NCBI GenBank assembly: GCA_013336525.1
Contig: JAAXTM010000009.1
Location: 60,778 to 124,777 of the forward strand
Origin: Geobacteraceae bacterium
GTDB lineage: Bacteria; Desulfobacterota; Desulfuromonadia; Geobacterales; Pseudopelobacteraceae
Reading direction: 5' to 3'
DNA length: 64,000 bases
Both the position numbers and the translations under genes were made by a program. Shown here piece after piece: positions 27,056-34,880 of the stretch; the stretch's first letter is position 1, and each line of letters begins with the position of its first letter. The notes under the pieces are model-generated. The model saw only the letters and a list, made by a program, of their open reading frames with translations. It did no database searches and had not been told where the DNA came from.

Positions 27056-29140
27056 ATGATAGATAACTCCGTTTCTCCGACAACAAACATCCACACAGAC
27101 AAACTTGACAAACAAGCCCTGCTTGCCGCTGCCAGTGTACTCTGCGGCGCCAACAAAACCGCGGCATCACTGCTGAGAACGGTATTTAAGCGTCTCGCCA
27201 CAAACACCAAAAACTGGGCTAAGCAAGCCCGCAGGTTTGACCGTTTTGGACTCTCAGCACGCTATTTTACAGGGCCGCTCCGAGACGCTCTCACGCTGCC
27301 GGGTGATCTTGTCCTGCTGCATATTACAGAGAATAGCTTTATGTTGTTGCATCGTCATGAACAGCGCTGGTTACTTATAGGAAGTGAAGGCACTCCGTTG
27401 CCAGACCCGGTTGACGTTGATAGTGAGGCTTATGTCGAGGCTGTGGTGCTGAATATGCCTTTGGCAAAAGATAAGACATCAGGGGGCTTTGCTTCACTGG
27501 CTGCACTCTGGCCGGAACTGCGCGCTGCCTGGGCCGAAGTCGGCATTGCCAGCCTCTTCATCAATGCCGGACAACTTTTGCTGCCGCTATTCTCGATGCT
27601 GGTTTACGATAAAATTGCCCAAAATGGTCTGTTTGAAACACTGTGGGCCCTGACGTTTGGTATGGTACTCTATATCGCTACTGACGCCGGCATGCGCCTT
27701 GTACGTTGTTGGTCAACCGAGCGTATCGGCGTGGATCTGACCCTGCGTGGTGACGAATCACTCTGGGCAAAGCTGGTTTCCCAGGTAGATTTGCCGGCAG
27801 GTGGATTCTCGCGGTTTATATCCAACTACCGCGATCTTACCCTGTCGCGAGATTTCGTTTCCTCCAGCTACCTGCTGTCTGTGGCGGATATTCCTTTTCT
27901 GCTGCTTTACCTGACTGTTATAGGCATTATCGCCTGGCCTCTCATGATTGTCGCTCTTCTGCTTGTGTTGCTTTATGGCGGAGTCGGTCTGCTGATGCAA
28001 TTGCGGGTAAACAATCTTAACAAGGAGGCGGAGCGGAACAATACGCGGAAGCTGTCTTTCATGGGAGAGGTGTTGGGTTGTCTGGATGTGACCCGTACCG
28101 CTCCGGGGTCGGGCGCTTTTCTGCGGCGCTGGCGTGAACTGGCCGAACATTCTGCAAAGTTTGATGCAAAAAGGCGTTTAGCCGTGAGTCATATGGGGAT
28201 GTTTTCTTCGATAATGCTGACAGCTACAACAGTGGTGATACTGGTAGCGGGTGTATATATGATTCATGCGCAAGCGCTGAGCATCGGCAAACTCATCGCA
28301 TGTAACCTGTTGGCTAACCGGGCAATGGGCCTGGTTGCCTCATTATTTGCCGTGACCGGCAAGTGGGAGGATTTTCAACGCGCTGCGGCACGTATGGAAA
28401 GCAGCCTGGAAACTATCGTGGAGCGGGAGTGTACCCCGCGACCAACAACGATGGGCCATATTTCAGTCATCGGACTCGGCAAACATTATGAAGGGCGTCC
28501 TGCGGCGCTAGAGGCGGTCTCTCTCTCGGTTGCACCGGGTGAGCGGATAGCTTTGCTTGGTCGTCCTGGTGCCGGTAAAACTACTTTGCTACGCTGCCTT
28601 GCAGGGCTCTGCCGGGCCGATGCCGGGCAAATTCTTATCGATGGCCTGGCTCTGGATGATATTGCACGTTTTGATCGTATGCGATGGATGGCGTACAAAC
28701 CACAGGACCCTGAGGTGTTTGCCGGTACTCTTGAGGACAATCTTCGTATTGCCGGGAGCAGGGACAGGAATCGTTTTTCCGAGGCGATATGGGCCTCCGG
28801 GCTTGAAAACGAATTCCAAAGTGGTCGGATGTCACTGGGCATGCAGCTGAGCGAACGGGGTGGTAATCTTTCCGGTGGCCAACGTCAGAAGGTGGCGCTG
28901 GCCCGTACCTTTGCCCAGTCTAGTCGTATCCTGTTATTGGATGAACCGACCCTGGGTTTGGACCCTGAAAGTGAACGTATGCTGGCGGAACGTTTGCCAA
29001 AGCTTCTCGGCGACTCCTCGGTACTTATTATGACTACACACAGCTCCATCATGCTCAGCACCGTCCAAAGAGTTATTGCGCTGGACGGCGGTCGAGTGGT
29101 TGCCGATGGACCTCGCGAAAAACTGGTCACAATCGGGTAA
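27056..29140 (+). CDS. type I secretion ABC transporter (SiiF/HlyB-type)
   Basis: This 694-residue inner-membrane exporter has three parts. Residues about 15-130 form a C39-peptidase-like domain; the catalytic residues of active C39 proteases are not evident, so it is probably a substrate-docking domain. A six-helix membrane domain spans about 150-430. The ATPase at about 455-694 has Walker A GRPGAGKTTLL, Q-loop YKPQDPEVFAGTLEDNL, signature NLSGGQRQKVALARTFA, Walker B ILLLDEPTLGLD and H-loop TTHSS. It would energise export of the RTX protein encoded 35 bases upstream. The ATG at 27056 is chosen; an adjacent TTG at 27053 is possible. Neither has a strong ribosome site, so translation may depend on coupling. 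It is the last gene of the operon. Confidence 0.94.
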   Translation: MIDNSVSPTTNIHTDKLDKQALLAAASVLCGANKTAASLLRTVFKRLATNTKNWAKQARRFDRFGLSARYFTGPLRDALTLPGDLVLLHITENSFMLLHRHEQRWLLIGSEGTPLPDPVDVDSEAYVEAVVLNMPLAKDKTSGGFASLAALWPELRAAWAEVGIASLFINAGQLLLPLFSMLVYDKIAQNGLFETLWALTFGMVLYIATDAGMRLVRCWSTERIGVDLTLRGDESLWAKLVSQVDLPAGGFSRFISNYRDLTLSRDFVSSSYLLSVADIPFLLLYLTVIGIIAWPLMIVALLLVLLYGGVGLLMQLRVNNLNKEAERNNTRKLSFMGEVLGCLDVTRTAPGSGAFLRRWRELAEHSAKFDAKRRLAVSHMGMFSSIMLTATTVVILVAGVYMIHAQALSIGKLIACNLLANRAMGLVASLFAVTGKWEDFQRAAARMESSLETIVERECTPRPTTMGHISVIGLGKHYEGRPAALEAVSLSVAPGERIALLGRPGAGKTTLLRCLAGLCRADAGQILIDGLALDDIARFDRMRWMAYKPQDPEVFAGTLEDNLRIAGSRDRNRFSEAIWASGLENEFQSGRMSLGMQLSERGGNLSGGQRQKVALARTFAQSSRILLLDEPTLGLDPESERMLAERLPKLLGDSSVLIMTTHSSIMLSTVQRVIALDGGRVVADGPREKLVTIG

Positions 29141-29142
29141 TT

Positions 29143-29261
29143 CCAATACCAAATCAAAGCGCTATCATCGTTGGCTCGTCTTCGGCACCTCAACGTACTG
29201 GTCAGTACGCCTCGGCGTCTCAATCCTCGCCGCCTTGATTTCATCTTTGATTTGAAATTGG
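29143..29261. repeat. MITE-like inverted-repeat element
   Basis: The 119-base element has ends CCAATACCAAATCAAAG (29143-29159) and the reverse complement of 29245-29261 (CCAATTTCAAATCAAAG), matching at 15 of 17 bases. At its centre is the palindrome CGTACTG-GT-CAGTACG. It begins two bases after the ABC transporter stop and ends ten bases before the ruvA stop, between convergent genes, so the transcript hairpin may also end transcription. It has no coding capacity. Confidence 0.75.
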
Positions 29262-29270
29262 TATAACCAG

Positions 29271-29870
29271 CTATTTCATCAATGTTTTTAAAGCCTGCTT
29301 CAGCAGTCCTTCTACCGAAACGCCACCGCCAGCGTCCAGTCCAGCCAGCGCTTTTCGCACTTGCGGTTCCTTATAACCGAGATTGAGCAATGCAGAAATT
29401 ACGTCCTCTGCAACATCATCCGCCGGTATTGCCCTGACATCGGCAGCAGGAAGAGATGATAAATCCAGCTTGCCGACTTTGTCTTTCAGCTCAAGCACCA
29501 GGCGCTCCGCCGTTTTTTTACCGATCCCCGGAATGGTTGAAAGTTTGCCAAGATCGCTCTGCGTCAATGCCTGAGCAAGCGGGCCTGGCTGAATGTTGGA
29601 GAGGATGTCGCGGGCCAGTTTGGGGCCTACGCCGGAAACAGCAATCAGCATCTGGAAGAAGGATTTTTCCAGCCGTGTGCGGAATCCGTAAAGCAGTATT
29701 GCATCCTCTCTGACACTGGTGTGGATGTGCAGCGATGTCATGCCACCCTCTTCGGGTAGTTCATAGTAAGTAGAAAATGGAATGTGTACCCGGTAACCGA
29801 CCCCCTGCACATCGAGTACGATATGGTCAGGTGATTTATGGGCGATAAGGCCGGTCAGAAGTGCAATCAT
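29271..29870 (-). CDS. ruvA: Holliday junction branch migration protein RuvA
   Basis: This 199-residue DNA-junction-binding subunit tetramerises on Holliday junctions and loads the RuvB motor. The OB-fold start is [14 protein letters not shown] with [14 protein letters not shown]. Two helix-hairpin-helix motifs follow ([15 protein letters not shown] and [18 protein letters not shown]), then the C-terminal RuvB-contact domain ([16 protein letters not shown]). It starts inside the ruvC stop (four-base overlap). ruvB, which often follows, is not here; the downstream side is occupied by an inverted-repeat element and the secretion operon. Confidence 0.97.
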   Translation of the reverse strand: MIALLTGLIAHKSPDHIVLDVQGVGYRVHIPFSTYYELPEEGGMTSLHIHTSVREDAILLYGFRTRLEKSFFQMLIAVSGVGPKLARDILSNIQPGPLAQALTQSDLGKLSTIPGIGKKTAERLVLELKDKVGKLDLSSLPAADVRAIPADDVAEDVISALLNLGYKEPQVRKALAGLDAGGGVSVEGLLKQALKTLMK

Positions 29871-30403
29871 AGCTTCATGTCCCTCCAGGATGTTTTTTGT
29901 TTTTTAGTGTTAGCGCTGTTGCCTGATATCTGTTTGAGGCCGAATGAGTTGATGTGGCAGATTGCGACTGCAAGTGCGTCTGATGCATCCGCCTGGGCAA
30001 TTTCCGGTAAGCCGAGCAGCGCCTTTACCATCTTCTGTACCTGCTCTTTTTCTGCTTTCCCTTGACCCGCTACGGCCTGCTTGACCTGCAAAGCAGTATA
30101 TTCGGCGACAGGTAAACCACAATGTACCGCTGCGACAATGGCGGCACCACGTGCCTGCCCAAGTTTAAGGGCACTCTGGGGATTTGTCGCAAAAAAAATG
30201 TTCTCAATTGCGACCTCGTCGGGGCGATACTGGGCGATGACCTCCTGAAGGCCGTCAAATATTTTTTTGAGACGTCCGGGGAAATCTGCCGCTGTATCAG
30301 TAAAAATAGCGCCATTATCAATGTGAACCAGGCGATTGCCGACCTTATGCACTATGCCGTAGCCGGTAATGCGTGATCCTGGATCTATGCCGAGGACAAT
30401 CAT
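29867..30403 (-). CDS. ruvC: crossover junction endodeoxyribonuclease RuvC
   Basis: This 178-residue Holliday-junction resolvase has the RNase H fold. Catalytic acids are visible as Asp7 in [12 protein letters not shown], the Glu in [13 protein letters not shown], and the Asp pair in [14 protein letters not shown]. The stretch [11 protein letters not shown] is a family signature. Length is close to the usual 160-180. It is the first gene of a ruvC-ruvA pair. The region just upstream holds hairpin-repeat copy B. Confidence 0.97.
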   Translation of the reverse strand: MIVLGIDPGSRITGYGIVHKVGNRLVHIDNGAIFTDTAADFPGRLKKIFDGLQEVIAQYRPDEVAIENIFFATNPQSALKLGQARGAAIVAAVHCGLPVAEYTALQVKQAVAGQGKAEKEQVQKMVKALLGLPEIAQADASDALAVAICHINSFGLKQISGNSANTKKQKTSWRDMKL

Positions 30404-30430
30404 GGTACGGTTCCTTTACCAACCCTCAAA

Positions 30431-30500
30431 AACAGGATAAGTGCGTTAACGAAGTTATTTCCTGCCAGAACCTGCATAAAACAACTTCTAACGTACTAAA
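30431..30500. repeat. hairpin repeat, copy B
   Basis: The left arm ACAGGATAAGTGCGTTAACG continues into AAGTTATTTCCTGC. The right arm is ACAACTTCTAACGTACTAAA. The reverse complement of the right arm (AGTACGTTAGAAGTTGT) pairs with the left arm. It is closely similar to copy A at 16162. It lies upstream of ruvC and abuts the terminator of the dehydrogenase gene. Confidence 0.6.
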
Positions 30501-30529
30501 AAAATCAGGCGTCCGATGTTTTGGACGCC
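30498..30529 (-). terminator. rho-independent terminator of the dehydrogenase gene
   Basis: On the - strand GGCGTCC (from 30529) pairs with GGACGCC around an eight-base loop, followed by TGA and a run of seven T residues. It lies about 30 bases after the stop of the gene at 30559-31428 and separates it from ruvC. Confidence 0.8.
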
Positions 30530-30558
30530 CGGTGTAGGTAAGATTTCAGTGTCGGATT

Positions 30559-31428
30559 TTATTTGCGCAAAACTTTGATGACAGCTGAGAAATCCTCTTC
30601 ACCAAGACCGGCATCGACACCAGCCTGATAGACCTTGCTGGCAGATTCAGCTGCCGGCAGCGTCAGCCCGAGGAGTCTGGCGGCATTCATGACCATATGC
30701 ATCTGGTCGTTGACATATTTGAGGGCCAGGCTGCGGGAGAAGTCGCCACGGGCCATTGCGCGACCTTTAAGATGAAAAAGTGGTGATGCGACACCACGGG
30801 TATCGAGTACTTCCAAAATCTTATCGGCGTTAAACCCCATTTTTTCTCCAAATACCAGGCCTTCTGCCAGTACCTGAACCAGTTCCGCCTGCACCAGATT
30901 AACTATAAACTTCATCTTGGTGGCGTCACCAATTTTGCCAACATGAATTGTATTAAGTCCAAAAAAGGAGAATGGTTCCCTGCATTTACCAACAAGAGCC
31001 TGGTCACCAGCTGTGATGATGGTCATAAGCCCGTTGACGGCGTGATCTTTGCTCCCCCACACAGGTGCATCCAGATACTGAACATTCTTCTTGGCACATT
31101 CTTCAGCCAGTTTCATTGTGGTTTCAAGTGAGTGTGATCCCATGTCAGCGAGGATCGTGCCACTATCAATTCCGGCCAAAATTCCTTTTTCACCGAAAAA
31201 GAGTGGACCCAGCTCATCACCCTCAGGAACGATGGCGATGACAAGATCCCGCCCCTTGGCCGCTTCAAGTGCTGAAGATGCCGCTTTGACGCCAGATACG
31301 GCCAGCTCCTGTACGATTGCCAGTTCAGTGTCATACACGGTCAGTTCATAGCTTCCTTTGGCCAAATTTGCAGCCATATGTCGTCCAACAGTACCAAGTC
31401 CAATAAAACCGATTTTTTGTAGTAACAT
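30559..31428 (-). CDS. NAD(P)-dependent beta-hydroxyacid dehydrogenase (3-hydroxyisobutyrate dehydrogenase family)
   Basis: This 289-residue oxidoreductase has an N-terminal Rossmann fold (IGFIGLGTVGRHMAANLAKG), the substrate motif LDAPVWGSKDHAVNG, and the catalytic lysine region GDATKMKFIVNLVQAE, followed by an all-helical C-terminal domain. The family includes 3-hydroxyisobutyrate, tartronate-semialdehyde and succinic-semialdehyde/glyoxylate reductases. The Trp in the substrate motif (APVWGS rather than APVSGG) is a variation, so the substrate is left open. AGGGGG lies upstream of the ATG. It is a single-gene unit with its own terminator. Confidence 0.9.
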   Translation of the reverse strand: MLLQKIGFIGLGTVGRHMAANLAKGSYELTVYDTELAIVQELAVSGVKAASSALEAAKGRDLVIAIVPEGDELGPLFFGEKGILAGIDSGTILADMGSHSLETTMKLAEECAKKNVQYLDAPVWGSKDHAVNGLMTIITAGDQALVGKCREPFSFFGLNTIHVGKIGDATKMKFIVNLVQAELVQVLAEGLVFGEKMGFNADKILEVLDTRGVASPLFHLKGRAMARGDFSRSLALKYVNDQMHMVMNAARLLGLTLPAAESASKVYQAGVDAGLGEEDFSAVIKVLRK

Positions 31429-31571
31429 GCAATACCCCCTGAACTGGTTGCTATAAAATAGTGTTTCAATTTATATGAGTTTTTGCCGGCTGGCAATAAT
31501 CAAATACAATAGTCCATGTTTTTTTTAGTAAGTTAGCAATTCTACTGTTTGTCAGGGTTAAGTAAGCTGCA

Positions 31572-32228
31572 TCAGCGAAATACTTTAACGCCGATACGGT
31601 CACAAATACCTGATAAACAGCAGCTTGAACAGCGAGGCGAAACCGGGTGGCAATGATTTTGCCCGAATGCGACCAACAGGTCGTTAATCTCGATCCAATA
31701 TTCAGGGGGGAGTTGAAGTCTCAATATCCTTTCGGTCTCATCAGGATTTTTGGTCGTCACATATCCCAAGCGGTTGCATATACGGTGAACGTGGATATCC
31801 ACGCAAATTCCTGGTTTGCCAAATCCGAGCGTCACAACGAGATTGGCGGTTTTGCGCCCGACCCCTTTAAAACGGAGCAACTCATCAATATTGTCCGGTA
31901 CGATGCCGTGATATTCTTCCACTAACCTTTGTGATAAAAGTGATATCTGTGCCGCTTTGGTGCGATAAAAACCGGCTGGATAGATCAGTTGCGATATTTC
32001 GTCAGCAGGTAATTTAGCCATCTCTTCAGTTGTCTGCGCATGTGCAAAAAGTCGTGCAGAAGCCAGGGCTGTAACCTCATCTTTGGTGCGCAACGATATA
32101 ATACAGGAGATCAAAACCTTGAAGGGGCTGCCGTTACATTGGGCAACTATTGTAACCGCCGGCGTCTGCCAACTTTTATATTCTTCCCGTAGAGTAGCGA
32201 TAACGGCATGTATATCCTCTGATTTCAT
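31572..32228 (-). CDS. nth: endonuclease III
   Basis: This 218-residue base-excision-repair glycosylase/AP lyase removes oxidised pyrimidines. The helix-hairpin-helix is LLRFKGVGRKTANLVVTLGF with the catalytic Lys in GVGRKTA. The catalytic Asp follows in CVDIHVHRICNRLG. The [4Fe-4S] ligands appear as C-x6-C-x2-C-x5-C near the C-terminus (CHPVSPRCSSCCLSGIC). Length is standard. It is divergent from the PHP gene, with 78 bases between. Confidence 0.96.
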   Translation of the reverse strand: MKSEDIHAVIATLREEYKSWQTPAVTIVAQCNGSPFKVLISCIISLRTKDEVTALASARLFAHAQTTEEMAKLPADEISQLIYPAGFYRTKAAQISLLSQRLVEEYHGIVPDNIDELLRFKGVGRKTANLVVTLGFGKPGICVDIHVHRICNRLGYVTTKNPDETERILRLQLPPEYWIEINDLLVAFGQNHCHPVSPRCSSCCLSGICDRIGVKVFR

Positions 32229-32306
32229 AGCCCGGATTCTATCCTAAGCAGAATTGCACTGCAATAGCGGTTTTACTTTTTTGTCTTGGCGGGTTAGTAT
32301 GCCAGC

Positions 32307-33167
32307 ATGAATATAGATTTGCATATACATTCCAGTTTTTCGGACGGTGCTTTTACCCCCTCCGAACTTGTTGCACTCGCCGTAAAAAGTGATGTGCGTG
32401 TGATTGCTATTGCCGACCACGATTCGGTGGCGGGCGTTGAGGAAGCTACAGTATCCGGTGGGGGCATTGGGATCGAAGTCCTGCCGGCAGTCGAACTCTC
32501 TGTGCAGTTTAAAGAGTGGCAGGATGTTCATTTGCTTGGCTATGGTATTGACTATCGTGATGAAGGGTTCATACAAAATCTCGAAAGATTCAGGCGTCAC
32601 CGGGATGGACGCAATGATGAAATACTCGATCGAGTGAATGAGCTGCTGAGTGCCGAAGGTCGCATTGCTCTGGATAGTGATCGTGTCCGCTCTTTCGCCC
32701 GTGATTCCATTGGTCGTCCTCATATTGCCCGGGCATTACTGGAACAGGGGTATGCTGACTCTGTAGAAGATGCGTTTCGGCGCTATCTCGTACCATGCAA
32801 CGTCCCTAAATTCTACTGGCCGATTGATGAGGCAATTGCTGAAATCCATCGTATTGGCGGCGTAGCTGTACTTGCGCACCCGACTAGCATGTCCAAGGAT
32901 ACCGTCATACTAGGTGCTGTCATTACTGATCTTCAACTATCAGGTCTTGACGGTATTGAGGTCTATAACAATATGGGGTGGCCGCTTGAGATTGAATTTT
33001 TAAGGCGTACTGCGATAGATAACGGACTGTTAATGACAGCCGGTTCAGATTTTCATGGGATCGAGGATGGCCTTGAAATTGGAAGAGGGCGAGAAGGTAT
33101 GCGCTTTGACAGCACCCTGCTCGCCCCCCTGTATGAACGGATACAGCAAATGAAAATTTATCCTTAA
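32307..33167 (+). CDS. PHP-domain phosphoesterase (RNase AM/YciV-like)
   Basis: This 286-residue metal-dependent phosphoesterase has PHP motifs DLHIHSSFSDGAFTP (motif I), AIADHDSVAGVEEA (II), a central SIGRPHIARALLEQGY, VAVLAHPT (III) and TAGSDFHG (IV). These supply the metal-binding His and Asp residues. The length and order match the YciV/RNase AM group, which hydrolyses 3',5'-nucleoside bisphosphates and trims RNA 5' ends. The start ATG has only a weak ribosome site. An inverted-repeat element follows 11 bases after the stop. Confidence 0.92.
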   Translation: MNIDLHIHSSFSDGAFTPSELVALAVKSDVRVIAIADHDSVAGVEEATVSGGGIGIEVLPAVELSVQFKEWQDVHLLGYGIDYRDEGFIQNLERFRRHRDGRNDEILDRVNELLSAEGRIALDSDRVRSFARDSIGRPHIARALLEQGYADSVEDAFRRYLVPCNVPKFYWPIDEAIAEIHRIGGVAVLAHPTSMSKDTVILGAVITDLQLSGLDGIEVYNNMGWPLEIEFLRRTAIDNGLLMTAGSDFHGIEDGLEIGRGREGMRFDSTLLAPLYERIQQMKIYP

Positions 33168-33178
33168 AAAAGCAGTTA

Positions 33179-33299
33179 TCCGCAGATATACGCAGATAAA
33201 TCAAAAACTTGAAACAAATACTGGTTTAACCAAAAAGGAGACCATGTTTTTTTAAATAACTATTGGTTTTATCTGCGTTAATCTGCGGTATCTGCGGAC
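33179..33299. repeat. inverted-repeat element with CGCAGAT words
   Basis: TCCGCAGATATACGCAGATA (33179-33198) recurs inverted at 33265-33298 as GGTTTTATCTGCG..ATCTGCGG..TCTGCGGA. The whole 121-base unit would form a long imperfect hairpin with an AT-rich loop. Similar CGCAGAT-rich inverted repeats are common between genes in many bacteria. It contains no reading frame and lies between convergent genes. Confidence 0.7.
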
Positions 33300-33324
33300 C
33301 AACAGCCGTTTATAGGTTTAACAG

Positions 33325-34155
33325 CTACATTTTTTCCTTGTATGCTTTGTAGTCAAATACGTGAATATCTTCGATTACCGACGTAACTCCCTTGATTGAT
33401 TTGACAATTGCGATGGCTGCTGCTTTCTGAGCCTCAGAAACGATATAGCCGCTGATTGAAACCGTTCCTTTGTTAATTGAAATTGTGAATGGACGATAAT
33501 CCTCCAAAACTGGTGCGTTCAGGAGTGCGGTTTCGATTTTCTTTGACAAAATAACACTGTCTATTATAGCAGCTGACTGTTTGTCAGACTCTTTTATGGC
33601 CGGCTCTTTGATCGTTGCAGCAATACAATCAACAATTGTTGATTGTGAAAGCCTGGAAGTGTTGAATACCAGGTCATAATGGTTTGGATCATGCCAGTCG
33701 CGATCAAAATAGAAGTGTATGAAGCCGCCCCGTTGGTGGTCACTGCGGCGTATAAGTGAACGGGCCATGTCAGGATCAATCCACTCCCTTTCAGCAAACC
33801 TCTCCACACGTTCTTCGAAATCTGCAATGAAACGGAGACGGAGAACGTTTCTGCAGTCCTTCAGCAGGTCCTGACCACCCCGTCCATAAATCACAACATT
33901 ACCTTTGCGGGCAAGATCCAGGATAATCAATTCGATTGCATTAAGGGCAGCGGCGCGTTTGCGATCTTCTGCAGTAACATAGGAAGGCGGCTTTTCATCA
34001 ACCATTTGCAGCATTTCCGGCGTAAGGCCGTATTTGGCGGCAAGTGATTTGATCCGTGCCCCATCTATCAGGGTGTATTTGAGCTTCTGGGCAATCTCTG
34101 AAGCAATTTGATAGGCTCCGGTACCCATTTCGCGTGATACGGTAATAATTGCCAT
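33325..34155 (-). CDS. cytidylate-kinase-like protein with C-terminal BON domain
   Basis: This 276-residue protein is a fusion. Residues 1-195 match the cytidylate kinase-like family: ITVSREMGTGAYQIASEIAQKL is a variant P-loop, VVIYGRGGQDLL follows, and RSDHQRGGFIHFYFDRDWHDP with YDLVFNTSRLS are lid and substrate motifs. Residues about 205-270 form a BON domain (IETALLNAPVLEDYR.FTISI..GTVSISGYI), a fold usually found in periplasmic or lipid-binding proteins. The P-loop is G-T-G-A-Y in place of GxGK[ST], so ATP binding may be altered. GGAGG precedes the ATG. The cellular role is unknown; cytosolic by lack of a signal peptide. Confidence 0.85.
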   Translation of the reverse strand: MAIITVSREMGTGAYQIASEIAQKLKYTLIDGARIKSLAAKYGLTPEMLQMVDEKPPSYVTAEDRKRAAALNAIELIILDLARKGNVVIYGRGGQDLLKDCRNVLRLRFIADFEERVERFAEREWIDPDMARSLIRRSDHQRGGFIHFYFDRDWHDPNHYDLVFNTSRLSQSTIVDCIAATIKEPAIKESDKQSAAIIDSVILSKKIETALLNAPVLEDYRPFTISINKGTVSISGYIVSEAQKAAAIAIVKSIKGVTSVIEDIHVFDYKAYKEKM

Positions 34156-34254
34156 TAGCCAGCCTCCAATAAAGTGAATCAGTTTAGTCGCTTATAGCAT
34201 GTAATAGTTGTGTATACAAGCCGATCATGATAGCGTTTCCAACTATCCTACTAC

Positions 34255-34851
34255 ATGGTGGTTTGTGTGCCCGACGTTATTCTATTCTTGTTCCGCTTTT
34301 TACTATTTGCCTTGGTACACTCGGTTTTGGCGATACCGTCCCTCAAAAAGAGATGTATCGGACAAAACCGTCATCTTCGTCGATTCTACCGCTTGTATTA
34401 CAACCTTGTCTCTATTGTGCTCTTCAGTTGGGTTATGGCTACACTCAGGAATTCAGCTGTTCTTTATGTAGTACCGGGAATATGGAGTCTTGTATTGTAC
34501 TCCATGCAAATGGTTTTTATAATAATTCTGGTCGCTTGCGCCCGTCAGACAGGAGTCGCAGAGTTTCTCGGGGTGACTGGTGAAGCTTCAGACGAGTTGA
34601 AAATTCCTAAGCTGATTACCGATGGCTGGTACCGGGTGGTGCGACATCCGCTATACCTGTTTTCAATGCTGTTTTTACTCAGTAATCCAGTTATAAGTGT
34701 TCGCTGGCTACTGTTGACGCTGCTTTCTGCCGTATATTTTGTTGCCGGCGCTCTTCTTGAGGAACGTCGACTGCTCCAGGAATTTGGAGACGAATACCGC
34801 GCTTATCAACTTACCGTCCCGTTCATGATTCCCCGCATATTCATCAGATAG
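34255..34851 (+). CDS. membrane methyltransferase-like protein (PEMT/ICMT/NnrU family)
   Basis: This 198-residue protein has about five hydrophobic segments. The C-terminal half carries the isoprenylcysteine/phospholipid methyltransferase pattern: DGWYRVVRHPLYLFSM (RHPxY) and LEERRLLQEFGDEYRAY (EE...FG..Y..Y). These residues bind S-adenosylmethionine in the family. The substrate is unknown; lipids and quinone-like molecules are possible. The ATG at 34255 has no clear ribosome site and nearby GTG codons are alternatives. The gene stands alone and converges on the MglA-like gene with 29 bases between. Confidence 0.82.
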   Translation: MVVCVPDVILFLFRFLLFALVHSVLAIPSLKKRCIGQNRHLRRFYRLYYNLVSIVLFSWVMATLRNSAVLYVVPGIWSLVLYSMQMVFIIILVACARQTGVAEFLGVTGEASDELKIPKLITDGWYRVVRHPLYLFSMLFLLSNPVISVRWLLLTLLSAVYFVAGALLEERRLLQEFGDEYRAYQLTVPFMIPRIFIR

Positions 34852-34880
34852 TCTATCACCGTATTGAAGGTATATTTCTG

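Noticed and set aside
29141..29270. Possible attR duplicate of the tRNA-Pro 3' end
   Set aside because: No stretch resembling the tRNA 3' end (GGTTCGATTCC to CCGACCA) occurs there, so tRNA-site integration is not supported.
31429..31571. Possible fourth copy of the hairpin repeat
   Set aside because: Only the right-arm word (AGTAAGTTAG in reverse orientation at about 31527) is present; the left arm is missing.
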